A stretch of 8,118 nucleotides of DNA from JARRRL01 sp037380725. GTDB taxonomy: Bacteria > Pseudomonadota > Gammaproteobacteria > Pseudomonadales > JANQJO01. Where the stretch lies: contig JARRRL010000099.1 in assembly GCA_037380725.1 (NCBI GenBank), forward strand, positions 1 to 8,118, in the 5' to 3' direction. Positions 1-4,672 of this stretch are shown here, piece by piece. A program made the position numbers and the translations under genes. The notes under the pieces are model-generated. The model saw only the letters and a program-made list of their open reading frames with translations. It was not told the origin of the DNA and searched no databases. Positions within the stretch are counted from its first letter, which is position 1; each line of letters opens with the position of its first letter.

Positions 1-468
1 TTAAACAACTTGACAGAAGGTAAACCCGAAGCAGAGCAATCCCTGGAATCGTTAATCCAATCCAGCAGTGGCGGCCTCTTCAACAATGCGGCTCAAGTGT
101 GGAATCACAGTTTCTATTGGAACTGTTTAAGTCCAAACGGTGGCGGCGAACCGAAAGGCGCTATCGGCGAGGCTATTAACAGCACTTTCGGCTCTTTTGC
201 CACATTCAAAGAAAAATTCACAGCACTTTGTATCAGTACCTTTGGTTCTGGCTGGGGTTGGCTTGTTAAAAATGCTGACGGCTCACTTGAACTCGTCAGT
301 ACCAGCAACGCAGGCTGCCCACTGACCGCTCAGCAAACCCCACTGTTGACCTGTGACGTATGGGAACACGCGTATTATGTGGACTATCGCAACGCACGGC
401 CCAAGTACATTGAGGCCTTCTGGAATCTCGTAAACTGGGACTTTGTAGAAAAAAACCTGAGCAAATAA
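1..468 (+). CDS. sodB: Iron superoxide dismutase, 3' part (5' end outside window)
   Basis: Cytoplasmic enzyme converting superoxide to oxygen and hydrogen peroxide with an iron cofactor. The reading frame is open from base 1 (L-N-N-L-T-E-G...) and ends at TAA 466-468, giving 155 codons. E. coli SodB has about 193 residues, so roughly 38 N-terminal residues are missing, including the first histidine metal ligand. The other ligands are visible: His in AAQVWNH (codon 106-108), and Asp and His in DVWEHAYY (codons 355-357 and 367-369). The Gln of NNAAQ (codon 94-96) and the segment FGSGWGWLVKN are typical of the iron rather than the manganese type. Similarity to E. coli SodB runs to the C-terminus (WNLVNWDFVEKNLSK), so nothing is truncated at that end. 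The TTG at position 10 is not a start; the frame simply continues from outside. Identity is near certain; the metal preference is inferred from motifs. Confidence 0.97.
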   Translation, partial: LNNLTEGKPEAEQSLESLIQSSSGGLFNNAAQVWNHSFYWNCLSPNGGGEPKGAIGEAINSTFGSFATFKEKFTALCISTFGSGWGWLVKNADGSLELVSTSNAGCPLTAQQTPLLTCDVWEHAYYVDYRNARPKYIEAFWNLVNWDFVEKNLSK

Positions 469-479
469 CCGCTTATCGG

Positions 480-489
480 GACAATTGTC
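480..489. repeat. 10-bp perfect palindrome just after sodB
   Basis: GACAATTGTC reads the same on both strands and starts 11 bases after the sodB stop codon. It has no T-run after it, so it is not a terminator by itself. It could be a small protein-binding site or chance. Confidence 0.3.
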
Positions 490-492
490 TCA

Positions 493-563
493 ACTCAGTG
501 ATGTAACATCCCTGCCACAAAATTATGGCAGTGTATTGAGGTAACGATGTTGCATCACTCAGT
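493..563 (+). other. Long inverted repeat with nested hairpin downstream of sodB
   Basis: The arms at 493-510 and 546-563 are each 18 bases and complementary at 16 of 18 positions. As RNA one mismatch becomes a U-G pair, leaving a single C-C mismatch. Between the arms, CTGCCA (512-517) and TGGCAG (526-531) form a second, perfect 6-bp stem with an 8-base loop. A transcript running out of sodB would fold into a long stem with a smaller hairpin in its loop. No T-run follows the outer arm, so a classical intrinsic terminator is not supported. Other possibilities are a stabilising 3' UTR structure, a processed small RNA, or a short dispersed repeat element. The remainder of the gap to 696 shows no clear promoter and no ORF that I can support. 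Confidence 0.55.
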
Positions 564-696
564 GCCTGCATATCGTATCGAGGGTTAAGACAAACTCAGG
601 CCGCTCGCATGTAGCTCACACACGCCACCCGTAACAGGCTTCCTGCGAACCGTTCCTGCAAAACATTCACATTTGCGCTCATTAAATAGGTGAACT

Positions 697-1368
697 ATGC
701 CTAACAGTAAGGGCCAAACAGAAAAGATGCCCGATGCCATATTGTCAACCACCAACACGATCGGGTGTAGCACCAAGGAAGTGAACATCGTGGACACGGC
801 CAGTCAAGTCGACACACATTGTTACATCAAGCACCCAGTGGACATTCCCATTTGGGTGAGGCCGCTGGCGCACCTAGAACAAAAGCTAGAACAAAAGCCG
901 CTAACCATGCTTAGCCACAGTAGCTCAGGCAGTCTCGCCTTTGAAAACCCCAAACCGCTCCGTATTGGTTCGCAGGTTGAATTGACCATCCGCATTACTC
1001 ACCCAATTTTTAACGCCACTGGCGTGATCATGTGGTGCCGTAACGTGGGCAAGGCCTGGGAGATGGGGGTGCAATTTATTCATGAAGAAGACGCTTTTCG
1101 AGTACGGATGGTTGAACAAATTTGCCACATTGAACAATATCGACGGGACATTGCGCGCCAAGAAGGCAGATATGTAAGCAGCGAAGTTGCGGCGCGAGAG
1201 TGGATACAAAAACACGCTGCGCAATTCCCAAATCCATTTATCCCAGTTAACGCCATCGGTAACGTACAGCGCATCAACAACACGTCACAACATGTGGCCC
1301 CCAGAATAACCGTTGTGCCCTTTGATCTCAGATCTTCGAACTACTCACCTCGTCATCGATCGCCCTGA
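697..1368 (+). CDS. PilZ-domain protein with degenerate c-di-GMP motifs
   Basis: Predicted 223-residue cytoplasmic protein. PilZ domains typically bind cyclic di-GMP and couple it to motility, pili or exopolysaccharide. The start ATG at 697 has AGGTG at 688-692, 4 bases upstream. The first ~40 residues look unstructured. The PilZ-like region spans about 42-128: YIKHPVDIPIWVRP (43-56) sits where the RxxxR motif belongs, SHSSSGSLAF (73-82) where (D/N)xSxxG belongs, and a strand GVIMWCRNVGKAWEMGVQF (109-127) closes the barrel. A helical extension follows (about 130-178, with RMVEQICHIEQYRRDIARQEGR), of a kind I recall in gammaproteobacterial PilZ proteins. The canonical arginines are replaced by Lys/His/Pro and the Asp/Asn by Ser, so nucleotide binding is uncertain. 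The last ~45 residues are low-complexity. Fold assignment is fairly sure; function is not. Its distance from asnS (106 bp) does not argue for tight coupling. Confidence 0.8.
   Translation: MPNSKGQTEKMPDAILSTTNTIGCSTKEVNIVDTASQVDTHCYIKHPVDIPIWVRPLAHLEQKLEQKPLTMLSHSSSGSLAFENPKPLRIGSQVELTIRITHPIFNATGVIMWCRNVGKAWEMGVQFIHEEDAFRVRMVEQICHIEQYRRDIARQEGRYVSSEVAAREWIQKHAAQFPNPFIPVNAIGNVQRINNTSQHVAPRITVVPFDLRSSNYSPRHRSP
874..897 (+). repeat. Exact in-frame 12-bp tandem duplication in the PilZ gene
   Basis: CTAGAACAAAAG occurs twice back to back (874-885 and 886-897) and encodes LEQK-LEQK, residues 60-67. It lies between the two PilZ motif positions, probably in a loop or strand connection. The copies are identical at the DNA level, which suggests a recent slippage or duplication event that kept the frame. 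Confidence 0.9.
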
Positions 1369-1419
1369 GTGGGCGCATTACTATAGCGTTCCCCTATTCC
1401 CCGAACCCCATCCTCAGGT

Positions 1420-1425
1420 TACAAT
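1420..1425 (+). promoter_or_regulatory. Possible -10 element for asnS
   Basis: TACAAT matches TATAAT at 5 of 6 positions and lies 49 bases before the preferred asnS start. The hexamer 17 bases upstream (TTCCCC, 1397-1402) is a poor -35, so this is only a candidate. It is still the best -10 hexamer I see between the PilZ stop and asnS. Confidence 0.3.
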
Positions 1426-1474
1426 AACGGTCAAATCCATGTATCCGTTCATTGTCGTGTCAGGATGTCCGTTT

Positions 1475-2929
1475 ATGCCAGAGCACAACAACGCAAAACC
1501 TTCGCTCACCGATGCTGTCCAGCCTCTACTGGACAGAACAACCGTACAACAAGCCTTGGTTGACCCCTCGCTCATCAATACCACCGTTACGGTCTCAGGC
1601 TGGGTGCGCACCCGACGCGATTCCAAAGGCGGTTTCTCGTTTATTCAAATTCACGATGGTTCGGCTTTCGACAGTTTACAAGCCATAGCCAGTCAAGATT
1701 TGCCTAATTACTCCAGCGAGATCCAAAAACTCACGGCAGGCTGTAGCGTATCGCTATCTGGAACACTGGTTGCTTCAGAAGGGAAAGGTCAACAGGTGGA
1801 GCTGCAAGCCGAACGTGTCGACGTGCTAGGCTGGGTGGACGATCCCGACACCTACCCCATTGCCAAAAAACGTCACACCTACGAATACCTGCGTTCAGTG
1901 GCCCACTTGCGCACACGCACCAACACCTTTGGCGCCATGACACGCCTACGCCACTACTTGTCAAACGCGATTCATACTGTTTTTAATGAAGCCGGGTTCT
2001 ATTGGATTAATACCCCCATCATTACCGCCAGCGATTGTGAAGGCGCTGGAGAATTATTTCGCGTCAGCACACTGGACCTCGCCAACCTACCCCGAAAAGG
2101 CGCTGGTGCCGAGGTGGATTTCGAGCACGACTTTTTTGGCGCCGAATCATACCTTACGGTATCCGGTCAATTGCAAGCGGAGTCCATCGCGATGGCGCTG
2201 TCAAAGGTATACACCTTTGGCCCAACCTTTCGCGCTGAAAACAGCAACACCAGTCGCCATTTAGCGGAATTTTGGATGGTGGAGCCCGAAATCGCTTTTG
2301 CGGATCTCGACATTCTGGCTCGTTTCACTGAAAAATTCCTTAAATCCGTACTGGAACGCGTATTAAACCAGGGTGAAACAGACTTGGCTTTTTTCAACCA
2401 ATTTGTTGATAAAACGTGCCTTCAACGCTTAAAAACCCTGGTCGAAAGCCCTTTTGAGCGCATCGATTACAGCGAAGCCATCACTTTGCTAAAAAAATCG
2501 AAAAAATCATTTGAGTTTCCCGTCGAATGGGGACTGGATCTGCAATCGGAACACGAACGTTTCCTCACCGAGGATCTTTTTAAATGTCCCGTCATCGTCC
2601 AGAACTACCCCGCATCCTTCAAACCGTTCTACATGAAGCTCAACGACGATGAGAAAACCTGCGCTGCCCTAGACGTGCTAGCGCCTGGCATTGGTGAAAT
2701 TGTTGGCGGTAGCCAACGCGAACATCGTCTTTCCGTGCTGGATGCGCGCATACCCAATGAAGAGATGAAACAGCACTTGTGGTGGTACCGCGATTTGCGT
2801 CGCTACGGCACCGTTCCGCACGCCGGCTTTGGTTTGGGATTCGATCGATTTCTGACTTACATCACCGGCATGGAAAACATCCGGGACGCGATCCCGTTTC
2901 CACGCTCACCGGGACATTGTGAGTTCTAA
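1475..2929 (+). CDS. asnS: Asparaginyl-tRNA synthetase
   Basis: Class IIb aminoacyl-tRNA synthetase that activates asparagine with ATP and charges tRNA-Asn. The N-terminal OB-fold anticodon-binding domain begins around SGWVRTRRDSKGG (residues 41-53). The catalytic domain contains motif 2, with FRAENSNTSRHLAEF and EPE (252-272), and motif 3, GFGLGFDR (451-458). ITASDCEGAGELFRVSTLDL, YLTVSGQLQAE and DVLAPGIGEIVGGSQRE match the E. coli enzyme closely, and the C-terminus IPFPRSP is typical of the family. The frame is open upstream to 1313, but that would overlap the PilZ gene by 56 bp and add 54 residues with no family counterpart. ATG 1475 gives 484 residues (E. coli has 466) and has a modest AGGAT at 1462-1466, 8 bases upstream. 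The start may still be slightly off, since about 17 extra residues precede the OB fold. No missing motifs or frameshift seen. Confidence 0.97.
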   Translation: MPEHNNAKPSLTDAVQPLLDRTTVQQALVDPSLINTTVTVSGWVRTRRDSKGGFSFIQIHDGSAFDSLQAIASQDLPNYSSEIQKLTAGCSVSLSGTLVASEGKGQQVELQAERVDVLGWVDDPDTYPIAKKRHTYEYLRSVAHLRTRTNTFGAMTRLRHYLSNAIHTVFNEAGFYWINTPIITASDCEGAGELFRVSTLDLANLPRKGAGAEVDFEHDFFGAESYLTVSGQLQAESIAMALSKVYTFGPTFRAENSNTSRHLAEFWMVEPEIAFADLDILARFTEKFLKSVLERVLNQGETDLAFFNQFVDKTCLQRLKTLVESPFERIDYSEAITLLKKSKKSFEFPVEWGLDLQSEHERFLTEDLFKCPVIVQNYPASFKPFYMKLNDDEKTCAALDVLAPGIGEIVGGSQREHRLSVLDARIPNEEMKQHLWWYRDLRRYGTVPHAGFGLGFDRFLTYITGMENIRDAIPFPRSPGHCEF

Positions 2930-2937
2930 TATTCCTT

Positions 2938-2973
2938 CTCATTCATAGGCTTACTCTCAGGATCGTGAATGAG
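2938..2973 (+). other. Perfect 8-bp inverted repeat downstream of asnS
   Basis: CTCATTCA (2938-2945) and TGAATGAG (2966-2973) are perfect complements around a 20-base loop, starting 9 bases after the asnS stop. In an asnS transcript this could form a 3'-end hairpin. There is no T-run after it, so it may be Rho-dependent, a processing or stability stem, or chance. Confidence 0.35.
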
Positions 2974-2981
2974 ACAGTCAG

Positions 2982-3019
2982 GCACGGTTTAAGAAACGTT
3001 TCATAATCTAAACACGTGC
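2982..3019. repeat. Nested inverted repeats in the asnS-zur gap
   Basis: The outer arms GCACGGTTTA (2982-2991) and TAAACACGTGC (3009-3019) are complementary apart from one bulged base. Inside them lies the perfect 10-bp palindrome GAAACGTTTC (2993-3002). The region separates two convergent genes (asnS rightward, zur leftward). The structure may act as a bidirectional transcription barrier, although neither side has a T-run, or it may be a protein-binding site. I see no gene in 2930-3122. Confidence 0.4.
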
Positions 3020-3094
3020 GAACCGTTATGACACGAACGAGCGTGCTGGTCTTGTACTTGACAAAGCCGATAGTTAAACCAATGCCCAACCGCT

Positions 3095-3120
3095 ATAAAA
3101 CTAAGCTATGTGTGTGCTTA
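3095..3120 (-). terminator. Weak candidate terminator for zur
   Basis: On the - strand, just after the zur stop, TAAGC and GCTTA (3116-3120 and 3102-3106) form a 5-bp stem with a 9-base loop, followed by GTTTTAT (3095-3101). The stem is short and AT-rich, so termination would be weak at best. Confidence 0.25.
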
Positions 3121-3129
3121 AGCTATGTG
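3102..3129. repeat. 11-bp direct repeat spanning the zur stop codon
   Basis: TAAGCTATGTG occurs at 3102-3112 and again at 3119-3129, a 17-bp period. The second copy contains the zur stop codon (3123-3125 on the - strand), so the last codons of zur share sequence with the non-coding DNA just beyond. This suggests a small local duplication. Confidence 0.6.
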
Positions 3130-3596
3130 CGCTGAGCGGCTTGAGCACTGCAATTGTCACAGAGACAATTCATTTCCAGCTGAGGACTCATCAGTTGATA
3201 GCCTGCATTCCTTACCGTTTCTTGAAGTTCTGTGATGGTGGATTGGCTCATACTAATTTCTTTGACCTTGCTGCAGGTGCCACAGATCAAAAACTGTGGT
3301 GCCCCATGAGCGTGGTCACAGGTAATGTGTGAGCAAGCGACATATTTATTTGCCAGATTAAGCTTATGCACCAAATACTCATCTTCCAGAAACTCCAGAA
3401 TGCGATAGACTGACATGGCAGGTATGTTTTCACCATAGCGCTCTTTGCAAACATCCATCAGCTCATAGGCTGAAAGCGCTTTGTTGGATTGAATAAGCCC
3501 AGCCAATATCTGCTTTCGTTTTATCGTTAAGCGTGCGCCATGAGCCTTACAATGCTGCTCAGCGTACTGGATGATCGCATCAACATTTTTCATCAT
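3123..3596 (-). CDS. zur: Fur-family regulator, Zur-like (zinc uptake regulator)
   Basis: Predicted 157-residue DNA-binding repressor of the Fur superfamily. The winged-helix part is residues ~1-80 (RLTIKRKQILAGL, ALSAYELMD, MSVYRILEFLEDEYLVHKL). The dimerisation/metal part follows. The structural zinc site is two CxxC pairs, Cys105/Cys108 (CGTC) and Cys146/Cys149 (CDNC). A second site matching E. coli Zur (His77, Cys88, His96, Glu111) appears as His77, Cys88, one of His90/His95/His97, and Glu113. E. coli Zur also has the LSAYDLLD and FVHKV segments seen here, which favours Zur over Fur or PerR. The stretch CSHITCDHAH (88-97) is richer in Cys/His than the E. coli version. Two adjacent ATGs (3594-3596 and 3591-3593) are possible starts; neither has a strong Shine-Dalgarno. 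No znuABC genes are in the window. Family certain; zinc specificity inferred from motifs and the upstream box. Confidence 0.88.
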   Translation of the reverse strand: MMKNVDAIIQYAEQHCKAHGARLTIKRKQILAGLIQSNKALSAYELMDVCKERYGENIPAMSVYRILEFLEDEYLVHKLNLANKYVACSHITCDHAHGAPQFLICGTCSKVKEISMSQSTITELQETVRNAGYQLMSPQLEMNCLCDNCSAQAAQRT

Positions 3597-3682
3597 TTTA
3601 CTAATCTCGTTAAGGCGGCGGTCTGCTGTGAGTGCTGATTGTCAGCGAAAAGCTCTAATATTTTGGGCTTGGAATAATCGTT

Positions 3683-3712
3683 TTAATAGCTTATCAATGA
3701 TATCATTGACAA
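3683..3712 (-). promoter_or_regulatory. Predicted sigma-70 promoter of zur
   Basis: On the - strand, TTGTCA (3707-3712, 5 of 6 matches to TTGACA) is followed by an 18-base spacer and TATTAA (3683-3688, 4 of 6 matches to TATAAT). Transcription would start near 3676, leaving a leader of about 80 bases. That leader contains a small stem, GCTGA/TCAGC with a 3-base loop (3634-3646). Confidence 0.5.
3694..3709. promoter_or_regulatory. Perfect 16-bp palindrome in the zur promoter (candidate operator)
   Basis: TCAATGATATCATTGA is a perfect palindrome filling most of the spacer and touching the -35 hexamer of the predicted zur promoter. Its AATGAT/ATCATT halves resemble Fur-family half-sites, but the spacing lacks the central odd base of the standard Fur box. 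Its position suits a repressor site; the protein that binds it is unknown. Confidence 0.45.
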
Positions 3713-3753
3713 TAAGAGATGATATGGCAAGAGGTTATATCGATGCTTAACTG

Positions 3754-3770
3754 ATGTTAAGTTATAACAT
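3754..3770. promoter_or_regulatory. Candidate Zur box upstream of zur
   Basis: ATGTTAAGTTATAACAT matches the recalled gammaproteobacterial Zur-box core ATGTTATA-N-TATAACAT at 14 of 16 defined positions, with the same length and central odd base. The outer GAA/TTC bases of the consensus are not conserved (CTG before, AAC after). On the - strand its edge supplies TTAACA, followed 15 bases later by TATAAC, so a second zur promoter overlapping the box is possible though the spacer is short. The extended sequence 3755-3774 also reads as an 18-of-20 palindrome. No + strand gene lies downstream, so regulation of zur itself is the natural inference. Confidence 0.5.
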
Positions 3771-3814
3771 AACATTGTGTCAATCAAAACGTGCTCGTTG
3801 AGTCGAGCCCAGAA

Positions 3815-3838
3815 GCGCTTATAAGCGCCTATATTTTT
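3815..3838 (+). terminator. Candidate + strand terminator in the zur upstream gap
   Basis: GCGCTTATAAGCGC (3815-3828) is a perfect 14-bp palindrome that folds as a GC-ended stem, followed after 5 bases by TTTTT (3834-3838). The shape suggests an intrinsic terminator for + strand transcripts, but no + strand gene precedes it. It may end an unannotated short RNA or simply be an operator. Confidence 0.3.
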
Positions 3839-3877
3839 AAGACTCTAAAGCAACTTGGTACGAAAAAAGCGATGACC

Positions 3878-3918
3878 TACCTCAGTATTCATGTTGGCCA
3901 GACAGTAAAACTGAGGTA
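3878..3918 (-). terminator. 9-bp inverted repeat downstream of the O-methyltransferase
   Basis: TACCTCAGT (3878-3886) and ACTGAGGTA (3910-3918) are perfect complements around a 23-base loop. Read leftward, a run of six T (3863-3868 as A on the + strand) follows the stem after 9 bases. It could contribute to ending the pilY1-methyltransferase transcript, but the loop is large and the T-run displaced. Confidence 0.3.
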
Positions 3919-3932
3919 AGAAAAACAAAGAC

Positions 3933-3954
3933 ATAACAAATTTGTTATTTTTTT
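3933..3954. terminator. 16-bp AT-only palindrome with flanking T-run
   Basis: ATAACAAATTTGTTAT (3933-3948) is a perfect palindrome beginning 18 bases beyond the methyltransferase stop. Its last T begins a run of seven T on the + strand (3948-3954). On the - strand it is followed by GTCTTTGTTTTTC. Such a stem could be a weak leftward terminator or a protein-binding site. With only two G-C pairs it is weak as an RNA hairpin. Confidence 0.35.
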
Positions 3955-3966
3955 CTTCGGTAAATC

Positions 3967-4632
3967 TCACCGTTTCCGAGCAATCATTAAACCATCCCGA
4001 ATGGGCAAGAGTACATGTTCGACTCGCGGATCCTGATGTATTTTCTCACTGTACGCCACAAGACTGCGTGTCTCAGCATCCATGGATGCGTAATCACCTA
4101 AAACCTTTCCGCTCCACAGCACGTTGTCTGCGATTATGTAACCACCTGGGCTCACTCGATCAAACACACAGTCGTAATAACTGCTGTAGTTTTCTTTATC
4201 CGCATCGATGAACACCAAATCAAACTGAGCCTGGATACTCGGAATCACCTCCAAAGCCATACCCAGTCGAAATTCAATCCGATCGCTCACTCCGGCTTGT
4301 TGAAAATAGTGCCGCACCATGGGTTCTAGATCTTTATTCACATCAATGGTGTACAATTTGCCTCCAGCCTGTAAGCCTTCCACCAAACAGAGCGCGGAGT
4401 ACCCCGTATACGTCCCAATTTCAAGCACCGTCTTCGGTCGAATCATGTGACTCAACATACTCAAAACTCTGCCTTGAAAATGCCCGGACAACATCTGAGG
4501 TAGCGCGACAGCACGATGGGTTTCGCGGTTCAAGTGCTGAAGTAAACCCGTCTCGGCTTGTGAATGAGAAAGCACATACTCATCAATTGCTGGATCAAGA
4601 AATTCCACTGTTTTTATCTCCGTCTGTTTCAT
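3967..4632 (-). CDS. Family-3 O-methyltransferase (SAM-dependent)
   Basis: Predicted 221-residue soluble enzyme of the caffeoyl-CoA/catechol O-methyltransferase type, transferring a methyl group from S-adenosylmethionine to a hydroxyl. SAM-binding motif I is VLEIGTYTGYSALCL (69-83), with an acidic residue after the next strand (Asp97 in LYTID). Metal-binding residues are expected at Asp143 (FIDADKENY) and Asp169-Asn170 (GGYIIADNVLWSGKVL). The C-terminal strand VEHVLLPIRDGLMIARK is typical, as is the length. Relatives include plant caffeoyl-CoA methyltransferases and the bacterial tRNA methyltransferase TrmR (YrrM); the substrate cannot be told from sequence. ATG 4630-4632 is preceded by an unusually close AGGAGG. 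It lies 40 bp after the pilY1 stop with no terminator between, so co-transcription is likely. A role in pilus biology would be pure guesswork. Confidence 0.9.
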   Translation of the reverse strand: MKQTEIKTVEFLDPAIDEYVLSHSQAETGLLQHLNRETHRAVALPQMLSGHFQGRVLSMLSHMIRPKTVLEIGTYTGYSALCLVEGLQAGGKLYTIDVNKDLEPMVRHYFQQAGVSDRIEFRLGMALEVIPSIQAQFDLVFIDADKENYSSYYDCVFDRVSPGGYIIADNVLWSGKVLGDYASMDAETRSLVAYSEKIHQDPRVEHVLLPIRDGLMIARKR

Positions 4633-4634
4633 CT

Positions 4635-4640
4635 CCTCCT
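4635..4640 (-). promoter_or_regulatory. Consensus Shine-Dalgarno for the O-methyltransferase
   Basis: A full AGGAGG on the - strand sits only 2 bases before the ATG at 4630-4632, closer than the usual 5-9. The next in-frame ATG is far inside the conserved domain (residue 47), so the first ATG is still the best start. Confidence 0.7.
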
Positions 4641-4672
4641 ACTGCTTCGACTTCATACTTCCACTCCAGAAC

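Noticed and set aside
1361..1375. CGCCC/GGGCG hairpin across the PilZ stop codon as a terminator
   Set aside because: It is a 5-bp stem with no T-run after it and lies partly inside the coding region.
1313..1474. Upstream extension of the asnS frame, adding 54 residues
   Set aside because: It overlaps the PilZ gene, has no resemblance to the family's N-terminus, and a better start with a weak ribosome site exists at 1475.
3058..3099. TTGACA (3058-3063) plus TATAAA (3094-3099) as a rightward promoter
   Set aside because: The spacer is 30 bases, far too long, and no + strand gene follows.
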